Assembly (NCBI GenBank): GCA_022559845.1
Contig: CM040124.1
Coordinates: 70,207,491-70,271,490, forward strand
Direction of reading: 5' to 3'
Origin: Amorphophallus konjac
Taxonomy: Eukaryota; Streptophyta; Magnoliopsida; Alismatales; Araceae
DNA length: 64,000 bases
The translations under genes were made by a program, and so were the position numbers. The notes below the pieces were generated by a model. The model saw only the letters and a program-made list of their open reading frames with translations. It did no database searches and was not told the DNA's origin. This document shows, in pieces, positions 1 through 11,860 of the stretch. The number at the start of each line of letters is the position of its first letter. The first letter of the stretch is position 1.

Positions 1-1154
1 GTAATGACATGAAAAGGATCATAAACATATTTCTTTAACATCGAGATATGAAATACATCATGAACTCCTGCTAGTTGTGGAGGCAACGCCAGTCGATAAG
101 CCACTTCGCCGACCCTTTCCAAAATTTCAAATGGGCCAATAAATCTTGGAGTAAGCTTGCCTTTAATGCCAAATCTTTGAATACCACGGCCTGGAGAAAC
201 CTTAAGATATACGTGGTCTCCTACTTGGAACTCCAAGTCGCGTCTTCGATTGTCAGCATAAGATTTCAGCCGGTCTTGTGCTATCTAGAGTCTTTCCCGA
301 ATAAGATTTATCTTTTCTGTTGTATCCCTGACCATGTCGGGACCTAAAAACTACCTTTCTCCTACTTCGTTCCAACATATCAGTGATCGACAGCTTCTTT
401 CATATAGAGCTTCAAACGGTGCCATCTGTATACTAGCTTGGTAGCTATTGTTGTATGAAAATTCTACTAAAGGCAAGTGATCATGCCAACTACCTCCGAA
501 ATCAATAGCACAAGCCCTGAGCATATCTTCCACCACTTGATTTATCCTTTCCGTTTGACCATCAGTTTGTGGGTGAAATACTGTGCTAAAGTTCAGTCGG
601 GTCCCTAGAGAATGTTGAAGACCCTTCTAAAATTATGATGTGAATCGGGGGTCTTTATCTGATATAATGGTAACAGGTACACCATGTAATTTGACAATTT
701 CCCTTATGTATAATGCGGCTAAAATATCCACAGACCATCGACTTTTAATTGGCAGAAAATGAGTAGACTTAGTCAATCGGTCTATGATTACCCATATACC
801 ATCGTGTCCTCCTCTCGTCTTAGGCAAACCCATGATGAAATCCATCCCTACACTTTCCCATTTCCATTCGAGAATATACGAGGGGTGTAATTTACCTGCG
901 GGTCTTAAATGTTCTACCTTTACTTATTGACAAGTGAGACATTGGGACACGAAATCTGCCACTTCTCTTTTCATATTGGGCCACCAGAAGTTCCTTTTAA
1001 GATCTTGATACATTTTTGTACCTCCTGGATGAATGATGTACTTGGAATTATGAGCTTTTTTCAGGATCAGTTTCTTAGTATCAATATGATCCGGTATACA
1101 AATTTGATCCTTGAATAGCAACCTTCCATCATTGGTAATAGAGAAATCCGGCCT
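1..1154 (-). pseudogene. Integrase of the Tekay-like element, C-terminus outside the window
   Basis: The zinc-binding HHCC module (HNSKYIIHPGGTKM, then CLTC) is at about 1060-930. The catalytic core follows with MDFIMGLPKT (first Asp), IISDKDPRFTS (second Asp) and the QTDGQ..ER helix (Glu, about 580-545). Near base 300-30 the GPY-type C-terminal module (VGDHVYLKV, FIGPFEILERVG, FHISMLKKYV) runs off the window. In-frame stops lie at 924, 633, 627, 351 and 285 (lowest base of each). The 627 stop stands where the family normally has Trp, the others mostly where Gln or Arg is usual. A chromodomain, expected in this lineage, would be just outside. Confidence 0.88.
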
Positions 1155-2148
1155 TTACTCAATATTGGCTTTAATTTCCCGTAATATGGGATCATTGTCT
1201 TGTAGCTTGACTAGATCTTCTATTAATGTAGGTTGAACTCGGATATTGGCTATAAAATAATCTTCTTTCTTTATGTCAACATCTAAGTTCAACTGAGCAA
1301 ATTGAGGAATGAGATTAGTCATACTAATCATAAGACTTGATAGCTTCCCCATTGGTTTTCTGCTGAGTGCATCCGCTACAGCATTAGCTTTGCCAGGATG
1401 GTATTGGATAGCAAAATCAAAGTCTTTAAGGTATTCCAACCATCTTCTTTGCCTCATATTCAACTCTTTTTGGGAGAACAAATACTTCAAGCTTTTGTGG
1501 TCTGAATAAACCGTAAATTTTTCTCCGTAAAGGTAGTGACGCCAAATTTTTAAGGCAAATATAACAGTCGCCAATTCTAAATCATGCAGAGGATAATTTT
1601 CTTCGTGACGCTTCAATTGTCTTGAAGAATAACATATCACCTTCCCATTTTGCATAAGAACGCACCCTAGGCCAATGCCCGATGCATCCGTATAGACTTC
1701 AAATCCACCACCCTCAACAGGCAATGATAATATAGGGGCTGTCATGGGATGTTCCTTAAGAGTTAGGAAACTCTTTTCATAGTTTTTCGACCATACAAAA
1801 GGATTTTCTTTTCTTGTAAGCCTTGTCAAAGGGACATCAATTTAAGAAAAATCCTTAATAAACATTCTGTAATACCCAGCTAGACCTAGAAAACTTCTTA
1901 CTTCTGACATAGTTGTTGGCCGACTCCAGTTCTTGACACCTTCCACCTTAGAATGATCCACAGTGATACCCTCTTTTGAAATAATATGACCAAGTAATGA
2001 AACTTCCTTGAGCCAGAATTCACATTTACTAAGTTTGGCATAGAGTTTGTGTTCTCTTAGAGTCTGCAAGGCTACTTTCAAATGTTCTTCATGCTCTTCC
2101 TTTGTCTTGGAGTAAATAAGGATGTCATCAATAAAGACGACTACAAAC
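1155..2148 (-). pseudogene. Reverse transcriptase C-terminal half and RNase H of the Tekay-like element
   Basis: This continues the RT domain cut by element B. The catalytic FIDD motif lies at about 2120-2131, followed by connection motifs ([29 protein letters not shown]) at 2060-1860 and by an RNase H of the gypsy type with [28 protein letters not shown] and the closing VADALSRKP. The frame is unbroken except for a TAA at 1842-1844 and the TAA at 1155-1157. RT and RNase H catalytic acidic residues are all visible. Downstream it runs in phase into the integrase. Confidence 0.88.
2144..2148. repeat. Left target-site duplication of element B
   Basis: CAAAC immediately before the LTR start TGTTATGTTAG. 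It is identical to 14375-14379 after the other LTR, which proves a clean insertion into the Tekay-like RT gene. Confidence 0.9.
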
Positions 2149-2981
2149 TGTTATGTTAGATGGACGCAGTCTATTACCACAGAGAGTGGATCTAGAGGGG
2201 GGGTGAATAGATCTATTGCCTAATTTAAAACCAATATATGGCTCTAATGCGAAATATAGGTAGATCTACTAAATCACTAACTCGAGTATTAGATTTGAAC
2301 ATAAGCGAATCAAACTGTGATGGTAAACAGGAAATCCAATCGCACATAGTTCATAGCCAATTACACAAACACAAGGCACACAGGATTTTTAGGTGGTTCG
2401 GTCAGGAGACCTACGTCCACCCCACACTCAACCGAGTATGGCTTACTGCTGCACAGTACAACTTGCGTCCGCTGGGCAATACAGCTTAGCCTACAACCGC
2501 TGATACACAGCTTCACTGGGCTTTACAGCTTGCCGACCAAAGGAACAAATCCTCTGCAACCGCTGGGCGATACAGCTTAGCCGTCCGAGACCTGGTCTCG
2601 CCTGCTGAGGATTACAGCTTCACTTGTCAAGTGGAAACCTCCACTGCAATTGTTGGCTCACAGCTTGAAGAAACAGATTCGGAAACAAAAGACAAAAGCA
2701 AACAAAAATGAGAAAACCCGGAAGGGAAATAGCTCTCAATGAGCAAACATCTCAGCTCTGGTATCTGAACCAAGAGTCTGAGTTACAACCTCTCAATGAA
2801 CCTCTCTCAACTCATCTCTCTCAATCGAACTCTCTCAGCTCATCTCTCCTTTCTCTCTTTCTTCTCTTCTCTGTTTTTCTTCTCTGTGGATCTCGGTGGC
2901 TCTCTGCTGCTTCAGACTTTCAGTCTCACTGTATAGACTTTACCACTCGATCGATCAACCTCCTTCTGAAGAAGAAAGCTC

Positions 2982-2991
2982 ATATATATAC
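2982..2991 (-). promoter_or_regulatory. TATA box of copia 3' LTR
   Basis: The minus strand reads GGTATATATATG, conserved in both LTRs (12693-12701 in the other). It separates the motif-rich U3 from a pyrimidine-rich leader, as expected for the LTR core promoter. Confidence 0.6.
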
Positions 2992-3204
2992 CAGCAGTAG
3001 ATTGGATAAGGGCGTGTGGCTTCCACATTTCCCGCCCAATGCTTTTGCCAGATTCGAGGAACTTCGACCACCTGGCAGCATCCTGACTGAGCTGCTTCCA
3101 CGTGTCACCATCTGGGTACCTCGTCCATCCTTGGATCACGAGCCATGTCATCAATCTCAGCAAGCAGTCCCTGTCAGAGAGACGAACAGAGTTATCAGTT
3201 TAAG

Positions 3205-4530
3205 TCTAAAACCCTGTACAGACTTTGTAGGGTGTAATACATTGTATAGACTTTGCACTGTATAGACTCTGTGAATGCGAATGCAATGTATAGACTCTGC
3301 AGTGTATAGACTTCATATATGCAGTGCTATGCGATGTACAGACTTCCTCTATGAAGGCAACCGCTGTACAGACTTGCTGAAGTGTAATGCAATGTGCAGA
3401 CTTTGAAGAACATTCAGCAGCTAATGTATAGACTTACGCAATGTAAAGACTTGCCAGTGTATGGACTTGATGAGCATGCAGCACACAATGTGCAGACTTC
3501 GTGCAATGCATGAAGAAGCAATGTGTAGACTTAGACATGCTTTAGCTCGTGCAATGTATAGACTTAGACATACAACTGAACGATGTATGGACTTGCCAAT
3601 TCAAGGGCTGTACAGACTTTACGATGTGTGGACTTGCCAAAGGAAAGGCTGTACAGACTTGAGCAAGCACAATGTATAGACTTTGCCAAGACAACTTGAT
3701 GATGTACAGACTTGAGCAAAGCGAGGTCTGTACAGACTTGAAAGTTCACAATGTATAGACTTTGACAAGGCAACGGCTGTACAGACTTCAGCTCAACTGC
3801 GATGTATAGACTTGCATGAGACACTAAACTGCAACGAATGTACAGACTTGCTGGATGTGTGAGCTGCAATGTATAGACATTATCGTGCAGACATGACCTC
3901 ACATGCATTAGTGTATAGACTGTATGCCTGATGGATGCACTGATACAGTATATGCACAGAGGAAGCAATGCACCGATGCAATGCATGCACATAGCAGGTA
4001 TTGAACTGAAGCAATGGATGTATAGACTTGTGTTGACGTTGCATGACAGCTGCCAATGTATAGACTTTGCAGATGCAAGCAATGCAGCAATGTGTAGACT
4101 TTGGGCTATGCCATGCAATGTATAGACTTTGAGCACAAACACCACAATGTAATGTATAGACTTGCTAGTTACGTGATCTGTAATGTATAGACTTTGCCCA
4201 ATGCATAAGACGCTAAGAGAGACGGACAATGTACAGACTTAGCCAATGCAATGTACAGACTTACTGAGCTGATGCTGCATGAGACACTAAGTAAGACGGA
4301 CAGTGTATAGACTTCACAGCTCAAGTGAGACGGTGGATGTACAGGCTTTGAAGCTCAACTGAGACGGATGATGTATAGACTTAGCCTGTACGAGCAATGC
4401 AGCAATGTATAGACTTATGTTCTAAACGATGCACAAACACAACAATGCAATGTATTGACTTTGAGTGTGTAGACTTGTGTGTGTGCAATGTGTAGACCTG
4501 TGTGTGTGCATGACGATGTATAGACTCTTA
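3205..4530. repeat. Cluster of about 40 TGTATAGACTT-like motifs in the 3' LTR U3
   Basis: By eye I count about 44 copies in the whole LTR of an 11-bp motif TGTATAGACTT with variants TGTACAGACTT, TGTGTAGACTT and TGTATGGACTT, all in the same orientation and usually preceded by AA, GA or GC. The spacing is irregular (about 13 to 90 bp) and the sequence between copies differs, so this is not a simple tandem array. The equivalent cluster in the other LTR is at 12916-14242. Confidence 0.85.
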
Positions 4531-4663
4531 CTGCATAGAACACATAGACAATCTGACAGAGATAGTTTCATCAAAACATAAACAGTTGCCAATCAATCAA
4601 AATAAGCTATTGCCAATGAAATAAAGCTATTGTCAACATCATCAACACAGTGGAGTCACAACA

Positions 4664-4680
4664 ATCTCCCCCTTTTTGAT
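4664..4680 (-). other. Polypurine tract of the copia element
   Basis: On the minus strand a purine-rich run (CATCAAAAAGGGGGAGAT) lies immediately before the LTR start TGTTGTGAC. This is the plus-strand priming site position, and the sequence is typical for SIRE/Opie elements. Confidence 0.85.
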
Positions 4681-6261
4681 GATGGCAACACCCTATCATA
4701 TAGAATAGCAACATCCTGTCATACATATGTATTTTGATGAAAGACATGAATTGTTAGTCAGATTTGTCATGCAGATGCTATGAATGCATGCTGAAATGAA
4801 AACATCTCCCTGCTAACAAGATCTCCCCCTTTGCCATAACATGATGCATACACTCCCCCTGGAATTCAAACAGCTCCCTGCTAACAAGATCTCCCCCTTT
4901 GCCATAACATGATGCATACACTTCCCCTGGAATTCAACAAACAGACAATATTATCTCCCTTTGCCATCAACAAAGAGGAGGGAAAGTGATTACAAGGGAA
5001 GGAATAAGAGAGATCATCTGACTGGCATTCTGAACAAGTAGTTCAGGAATAAGCATTCTAAAGCACAGAGTCTTCAGTCATATGAATGTAGAAAATGCTT
5101 TGGGATAGAATTCTGGTTTAAAGGTTATAAAATTTGAGTGCATGCACTACAATCAATGGATAAGTTTTCTGTGCATGATAAAATAATAAACCAGAATCAC
5201 ATTTGCATGAGAGATTCAGTTTCAAAAATATCTTACTTTCATAGACTCAGTAGAAAAATGGGTAAGAGATACCAGGTCATGTATTGAAATTAAACAAATT
5301 GACATCCCTGAAATTTCTTTTGAAGGAACAACATTTTCAATATTATTTCACTAAGGGCATTCAGGTACCATTTGTCTTTTTGCGTAAGGGTATACGTTTA
5401 TCAGACGTCAATACCCCTAGATACTCAACATGATGGACCATTCTGCCTATGATCAAACTCAATAAAACTGATTTACACCTTTTTGTGTGAGGGTACATGT
5501 TTATCAGACGCCAGTTACCCCCAGGTACTCAGTGAAACCACCCTACTGTTTTGATCATTTTATACAGAGATAACTGATACACCTCATGACTTAAGTATAG
5601 TTCATTTCTTTGATGGATCACTTAGTTTCTCAGTAATTTACCAGTCATTGCTCTGCCAATTATGTTTTTCAATTAATTTTCAATGTTTACCAATATTTTT
5701 CTTAGCTGTCCTTTAATTATTTCAGAATGACTTGTTTAAGGACAATACACAAACTTAGCTTCTCTAACATGATTTCAAGTGAGTTTTCAGATTTCAGATA
5801 TAATTGGCTTTGTCTGACATGTAATGAAATAAGGGTTGAGAGCTTTATCAATTTTCAACTTTCTTATTTACTGATTGAAATATTTAAACTGTAAAGTTTA
5901 TAAAATTTAAATCATTAAGTCAGTCTTCAAGCAATTAAAGTTCTTATAAATGAAGAAGTATGTTTTCTATTGCTTAGGAATCAGAACTGACTAACAGATT
6001 GCCATATGTCAGATTCAACTCATTCAGGGTCAAGGAATTGAATTTCAATAAATTTGATGACCATTCTAAATTTCTAACAATACTCCCCCTGTCTATATGC
6101 ATGTGGTTTTAGATGAAAGAGAGCTTAGACACAGTCATGACTAAATGATATGCAATGATGATCATGAGTGTGATGCCCAAAAAAAATATGAATGTCATGC
6201 ATGATCATGAGTCTGTTGCAACATTCAACATTCACAAGGTTTATTCAATCCATCAGAGAGT
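4681..6261 (-). other. 3' noncoding region of the copia element, no env-like frame
   Basis: About 1.6 kb of AT-rich sequence between the end of RNase H and the polypurine tract. It holds two 68-bp direct copies (4806-4873 and 4874-4941) that each contain CTCCCCCTTTGCC and CTTCCCCTGG or CTCCCCCTGG, i.e. extra polypurine-like tracts on the element strand, with another at about 6084-6092. A second imperfect duplication is at about 5375-5450 and 5482-5545 (shared phrase TATCAGACG and surroundings). Some SIRE relatives carry an envelope-like ORF here; I see none. Confidence 0.7.
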
Positions 6262-7155
6262 TTATTCATTATGCTGAAGTTTACACAAGCCAAGTTCTCT
6301 TCTAAGAAATTTAAACCTTTCATTCCCAAGAGGCTTAGTAAAAATATCAGCAATTTGTTTTTCAGTTTCAATGAAGTTCATTTCAATTTCCTTTTTATTT
6401 ACAACATCTCTAAGAAAATGGTGTTTTATCTCTATATGCTTAGTCCTAGAATGATGAACATGATTTTTAGCAAGGCATATAGCACTAGTATTATCACATA
6501 ACATTGGAATACATCCCAATTTTTTCTGATAATCATCCAGTTGGTGCTTGATCCATAGTACTTGGGCAGCACAATTACCAGCTACAATATATTCAGCTTC
6601 AGCTGTAGACAAAGCTACTGTGTGTTGCTTCTTAGATGTCCAAGATACTAGACAGCCACCTAGGAATTGATAATAACCACTAGTGCTTTTTCTCTCTACT
6701 CGACACCCAGCATAATCTGCATCAGTGTAAGCTAGAAGTTCTAACTCACACTTGGCAGGATACCAAAGACCTAGCTCTTGGGTGCCTAATAGATACCTAA
6801 AAATTCTTTTCACAGATTTAAGATGAGATTCTTTAGGACTAGCCTGAAATCTAGAGCATAAACACACTGAAATTTGAATGTCAGGCCTAGATGCTGTAAG
6901 ATATAGAAGGGATCCGATCATACCTCTGTATAGCCTTTGGTCCACTGGTTTATCTTGAGGATCTTCATCCAAACTGGCTGAGGTACCCATTGGAGCAGCT
7001 ATTTCTTTGAGGTTGTCCATTTTGTACTTCTTCAATAGATCCCTTATGTACTTGGACTGAGAGATGAAGGTACCATCCTTTGATTGTGTAGCCTGCAGTC
7101 CAAGAAATAGTTTGAGCTCACCCATTGAGCTCATTTCAAACTCATTAGTCATAAT
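6262..7155 (-). pseudogene. Copia RT end and RNase H
   Basis: The frame continues without shift after the TAA at 7156. It holds the RT thumb (ELKLFLGLQ, YIRDLLKKYKM, RPDIQISVCL) and a copia RNase H with AYTDADYAGC, STAEAEYI, LCDNTSAI and the C-terminal DIFTKPLGNERFKFLRRELGL. The acidic catalytic residues are visible. The terminal stop at 6262-6264 is at the usual position for copia pol. It can only be translated if the upstream stop is bypassed. Confidence 0.9.
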
Positions 7156-8463
7156 TTAAGAGAATTCCTCACACAATTTGGGGTTAGTTGACCCAAACAC
7201 AATGTCATCGACATAAATTTGAATGATAAGAATATCTGAATGACTCACCTTAGTGAACAATATTTGATCAACTACACCTCTTGTGAAGTTCTTATAAGTA
7301 AGGAATTTGCTCAACCTATCATACCAAGCTCTAGGAGCTTGCTTTAAACCATAGAGAGCTTTTCGAAGTTTATACACATAATTTGGGAAGTCTAAACATT
7401 CAAAGCCAGGAGGCTGCCTCACATAGACATCCTCACTGATTTCCCCATTTAGAAAAGTAGATTTTACATCCATCTGCTGAAGATTTATTCCTAGGGAACA
7501 TGCATAAGCCAATAATATTCTGATTGCTTCTAACTTGGCTACAGGGGCAAAAGACTCTTCAAAGTCTATTCCAAATTCTTGATTATACCCCTGAGCTACA
7601 AGTCTGGCCTTATTTTTAATTACATTCCCTGATTCATCAGTTTTATTTCTGAACACCCATTTAGTCCCTATGACTGTTTCATGATCAAGAGGTGGAACCA
7701 AGTGCCACACCTTGTTCCTGTCAAACTGATTGAGCTCTTCATGCATGGCATTAATCCAATGCACATCCTTAAGAGCACAATCAATGGACTTGGGTTCTAC
7801 ATTTGAAACAAACGCATATGCATTCAATTCATTTTGAATCCTTAAGTGGCCTCTGGTCCTAGGGGGGTCATGCAGATTTCCAATCACATTATCTACAGGA
7901 TGATCTTTAAGATATCTAATGTTAACAATTAGATTGTCATGATTTTGATTTACCTCCCCCTGAACTGTAGGCTCTTCTTCATTAGGCTCTTCATTTCCTT
8001 CCTCATTTTCGGATTGGTCTGCAGAATTTCCTTCTTTCAGAATATCACCACTGTCTTCATTCCTGCATTGACCAATATTAGTCTTTAATAAGGATTCATC
8101 AAAAACTATATGTGGAGATTCTTCAACAGTATTGGAATTCAGATTATACACTCTATATGCTCGGGTGTTTTCAGAATAACTAAGAAAAATTCCTGGTTCA
8201 CCTTTAGGTTCAAATTTATCAAGGTCTCTTTTATCATTTATATGTATAAAACATTTACAACCAAAAACACTGAAATGAGCAATTGAAGATTTCTTACCCT
8301 TTATGATCTCATAGGGTGTTTTCTGGGTAGAAGGTCTTACCATAGCTCTGTTAATTACATAACAAGCTGTATTTACTGTTTCAGCCCAGAACTTCCTTGG
8401 TAGACCACCTTCAACCAAGAGTGTACGACCCATCTCCACTAGGGTTCTATTCCTTCTCTCCAC
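7156..8463 (-). pseudogene. Copia integrase C-terminus and reverse transcriptase
   Basis: The longest intact piece of this polyprotein. It begins with the integrase Glu helix ([15 protein letters not shown]), then the integrase tail ([28 protein letters not shown]) and an acidic linker, and then RT from about 7780 ([38 protein letters not shown]-type region, [26 protein letters not shown]). The catalytic IYVDD motif is at about 7220-7206. A TAA at 7156-7158 ends it just beyond the RT palm. RT motifs appear complete. Confidence 0.9.
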
Positions 8464-9018
8464 AACTCCATTCTTTCCAGGTGTCCTTGGTGAGGAGAAC
8501 CTATGGTTAATTCCATTTGACCTGCAGAATTCATCAAACTATGAGTTTTCAAACTCACCTCCATGATCAGATAGAATATTTTCAATTTTCTGATTTTTCT
8601 TACGACAGAACTCCTGAAATTCTGTGAATGCATCACTTTTATGTGATAAGAAGTATACCCAAGTGTACCTAGAAAAGTCATCTACCCTGACAAATCCATA
8701 CCTCCTCCCTGATAAGCTGACAGGCCTGGTTGGCCCAAAAAGGTCCATGTGTATCAGCTCATAAGGTTAAGAAGACAGATTTTCTGTCCTAGATTTAAAT
8801 AACTTTCTAGTTAACTTGGACTGAGTGCATGCATCACAGATTTTATTTTCTTTCTTAAAGGAAACTTCAAGAAGTCCTCTAACCATGCTATGCTTATTCA
8901 GTTTATGCAAAACAGTGTAACTAGCATGACCTAACATACGATGCCATAAAAATGCTAAGTCTTCTCTACTAGTAGTAAGGCATAGGTTAGAATGTTGAAT
9001 ATCATCTAAATCTATCAT
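8464..9018 (-). pseudogene. Copia GAG-pre-integrase and integrase N-terminal/core
   Basis: The GAG-pre-integrase HHCC zinc module (WHRMLGHASYTVLHKLNKH, CDACTQSKLTR) is at 8950-8800. The integrase core starts at MDLFGPTRPVSL (first Asp, about 8748) and includes ILSDHGGEFENS (second Asp, about 8555). Stops: TAA at 8767-8769 between zinc module and core, and TAG at 8539-8541 right after the second catalytic Asp. The third catalytic residue (Glu of the VERRNRTL helix) is at 8463-8440 in the next piece, in the same frame. Confidence 0.88.
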
Positions 9019-9378
9019 GTAAGCGTTATTTATCCTCTTACCAGAAAATTTAACAGTTTCAGAATCAGGTTCAAAAACTTTGCAACATTGAGAGTCAAAA
9101 AATACTTTTCATCCTTTATCACATAGCTGGCTGATGCTAAGTAAGTTATAAGCTAATGCTTCAACCAGCATGACATCCTCAATGCAACAAGTAGTAGACT
9201 TACCTACTTTACATGTTCCAACAATCTTACCATTTGTGTTGCTACCAAAGGTGACAAGGCCTCCTTGTTTCTCTGTCAGCATGCAGAACTTGGCCTTATC
9301 CCCTATCATATGCCTGGAGCAGCCACTATCCAAGTACCACAAATTGTTCTTGGCTGCGAGGCATACCTGCACACACAA
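9019..9378 (-). pseudogene. Copia aspartic protease
   Basis: The catalytic motif LDSGCSRHMIGD at about 9325-9290 is the copia form of the retropepsin active site, with GKIVGTCKVG and NLLSISQLCDKG following. A TGA at 9109-9111 lies just after the last motif, then the frame reads on into the GAG-pre-integrase domain. Confidence 0.88.
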
Positions 9379-9381
9379 TCA

Positions 9382-10896
9382 AGTAGAGAAGTTTGGAACC
9401 CAAGACTGATTGGGCTCCAGAGAAGATGAAAAGCAATTAAAATGAGAAAGCAGACTTTTAGGAATCCACATTTGTTTGAAACAGTTCTGTTCAGTGGATT
9501 TTCCAGATTTCTTTTTGTTTTGCTTTTTCTTGTTGACACTAGCATGATTATTTACAGATTGATTATTTCTGTGCCAGTGCCTTGGCCAGGATGTATTCAC
9601 GAAATTTTGGCCATAGTAATCATTGGGCTGGCTGTGGAAATATTTGTTCCTAGGTGTCCAAGAGCCATACCCATTAACCCAATTCATAGTGTAAGGTTTA
9701 TAGGACTGTGTAGCCTGATGTCCATAACCTGTAAACCTTCCTTGAGTCCTAGTCCATCCTGACCTATTTGGATAGGTTTACTATGCAGAGAAGTGGGACT
9801 GGGCTCTAGGTTGGTAGAAATGTTTGGGTTGAGCTCTAAAAGTATTCTGCCTCCCCTGCACCTTGGACCCTGCTGACCTGTTCATAGGTGTGTATTGGGT
9901 CTTCTTCAGAGGTGGTGGTGATGGTGGAGAGTTGGTGACCTTAACATGGAGTTTATAAGACTGTGTAGGTTGACCCCTAACCTGAGACTGAGCTTTGGGA
10001 TTTTGTTTGGATGTGCTAGCTCTACTAGTCTCATTCAGTTTTTGTTTGCCCTTCTCCTCAACACTGGGCTTTTTCAGATTAGCAGTTTTGTTCATTGAAA
10101 TGTTTGAATTCATGCTAATTAGAGGTCCTTTCTCTTTTTGTGCAACAAATGAAATAGTTTTCATTCCAAAGGTTTTTGTTGCACTAGAATTAAATCCAAG
10201 GCCCTCTTTTCTGAAGTTGACCTTTGACCCTAACAAAGCATTTAGGTTATCTGAACCTTGGGTCATTTTCTCAATAGTCTTAAGCTTGTCCTCATTATCC
10301 TTTTGAATATCTTCAATGGATTTCTTAAGTTCTGTATTCACACTTAGGACAGCTTGATATTTTTCATTCACTATTTTTATCTCACTCTCACATTTCTGAA
10401 TTTTCAATTTCAGTTCATCAGTTTCTTTTTTTAACCTCTCATTTTCTTCTTTAGAGGCTTTTGACTCATTCTTGATTTCTTCTAATTCAGAACATGTGAG
10501 TTTCAATTTTTTATTCTCAGATTCTAGACATGCAATTTTATCAGTTAGAGTTGTATCATTTTGCATGGAGTTAATCTTTTTTCTTAGATGCCTGTTTTCC
10601 TTTCTAATATCATCAGCTTTATCAGCTATGTCATGGTAGGCATCTACCCAATCAGCAATAGTGAAATTTTCGAATCTAGTGATTACCTCTTCTGAGTCCT
10701 CCTCTCTGTCTTCAGAGCTTGTTGCCATAAGGCAAATGGGCTTCTCAGATTCGGCTTCACTGTCTGAGCTGCTACTGAAGGAACCTTCATCTTCATCACT
10801 CCAGGTACTCACCATTGCTTCCCCTTTCGTGTTCCTTCTCTTTGACTTGTCCTTGTATTTCTGATTCTCTGGACAGTTAGCTTTCAGATGGCCTGT
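9382..10896 (-). pseudogene. Copia Gag C-terminal extension with long coiled coil
   Basis: Between the zinc knuckle and the protease lies about 500 codons of low-complexity and coiled-coil protein. An acidic Ser/Glu/Asp-rich start (SDEDEGSFSSSSDSEAESE) is followed by heptad-like Leu/Ile/Lys/Glu repeats (about 10600-10260), a Lys/Ser/Pro/Gln-rich tail, and then an aromatic and Asn-rich part (NWVNGYGSW, YGQNF) leading to the protease. Such extensions are usual in SIRE-group elements and are taken to help particle assembly. Stops: TAG at 9781-9783 directly followed by TAA at 9778-9780, and TGA at 9379-9381. All are in the same frame as gag and pol. Confidence 0.8.
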
Positions 10897-11802
10897 TTAC
10901 CTGCATTGATAACAAGTATTAGTTTCAATTTTCTTAGAAGGGTTATGTTTATACCTTTTATCCCTTCGGCCGCCACTATATTTCTTTTGGCTGAATGGTC
11001 CTACTCCTTTCCCGAGGAACCGCCTGAACTCTCTCGTCATCATTGCCATCTCAGTACGAGTTATATCTTCTTCATTCAGGCTCTCCTCGGATGATGAACT
11101 GCTAGAGCTGGATTTGCTGGATTTGCTGGCACCAGCTTTCAGAGCGATTGGCTTCTTCTTCCTCTCAGCTTCTTCTATCTTTGGCATATTAATCTCATAC
11201 GCCATCAGCGAGCCAATTAGCTCATCAACCCTTGTGGTTCGCAAATCCCTTGACTCCTCCATCACTGTAGGCTTAGTATGCCAAGCATGAGTCAGGGAAT
11301 GCAATATCTTCCTCACTACATCGTATTCTGTCTGAGGTTTTCCAAGACCTCTAAGACCATTTGTGATAATAGTTAATCGAGCGTACATCTCCTTGATGGT
11401 CTCGTTTGGCTTCATCTTGAATGCCTCATATTCAGACACTAGGAAATTAGCCTTCGTCTCTCTAACTTGAGAGGTCCCTTCATGGATCACTTCAAGTGCA
11501 TCCCACATCTCCTTAGCTGAACTGCAGGCTGATACGCGGAAGAATTCTATAGGGTGTAGAGAGCACTGAATGGCGTTTATGGCACTCCAATTTAGTGTAG
11601 ACCTCCTGATCTCCTCCTTGGTCCAGACTTTCTCATTAGGGGACAGCTCATAAGGTCCCTTGCTTACTACCTTCCAGATCTCATAATCCTTCACCCTCAA
11701 AAATACTTGCATACGGTTCTTCCAGTATGCATAGTTAGATCCATCGAAGAATGGGGGCTTTATGGTTGAGTGTCCTTCAGCTATCATCCCTCGAGCATCC
11801 AT
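10897..11802 (-). pseudogene. Copia Gag, truncated inside the zinc knuckle
   Basis: Structural protein of the virus-like particle. I start it at the ATG at 11802 (MDARGMIAEGH) because the codons further upstream read through the primer site. A UBN2-type gag domain is clear (PPFFDGSNYAYWKNRM near the N-terminus, EMWDALEVIHEGTSQVRETK, EYDVVRKILHSL), followed by a Ser-rich stretch and a basic linker. The CCHC knuckle starts CYQC and is interrupted by TAA at 10897-10899; its remaining residues (TGHLKANC) follow directly in phase. The loss is therefore one nonsense codon in the RNA-binding module. The frame then continues into the coiled-coil segment. Confidence 0.9.
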
Positions 11803-11845
11803 CTGTACCTTTCTCTTCGGACGATGAGTCCCTGTAGAAGAGTTA

Positions 11846-11860
11846 GGCTCTGATACCAAC
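11846..11860 (-). other. Primer binding site of the copia element
   Basis: The minus strand reads GTTGGTATCAGAGCC directly after the LTR end, complementary to initiator tRNA-Met as in most plant copia elements. Confidence 0.88.

Larger units (their letters stand above)
2149..4663 (-). repeat. 3' LTR of the copia element (2,515 bp)
   Basis: Plus-strand ends are TGTTATGTTAG and GTCACAACA, so on the element strand it runs TGTTGTGAC...CTAACATAACA. It is collinear with 11861-14374. U3 (element sense, 4663 down to about 2992) is dominated by irregularly spaced copies of an 11-bp TGTATAGACTT-like motif. A TATA box lies at 2982-2991 and a pyrimidine-rich leader with CTCTCT repeats follows (2760-2890). 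Peptides read from it are artefacts of the repeats. Confidence 0.92.

Noticed and set aside
3461..4229. Peptides with repeated KSIH, QSLYI or YRL units in the copia LTRs (both copies)
   Set aside because: They are translations of the TGTATAGACTT-like DNA motif inside LTR U3 and appear on both strands; there is no protein evidence.
4681..6261. Envelope-like gene of a SIRE-type element
   Set aside because: The region between RNase H and the polypurine tract is AT-rich with no sizeable frame on the element strand.
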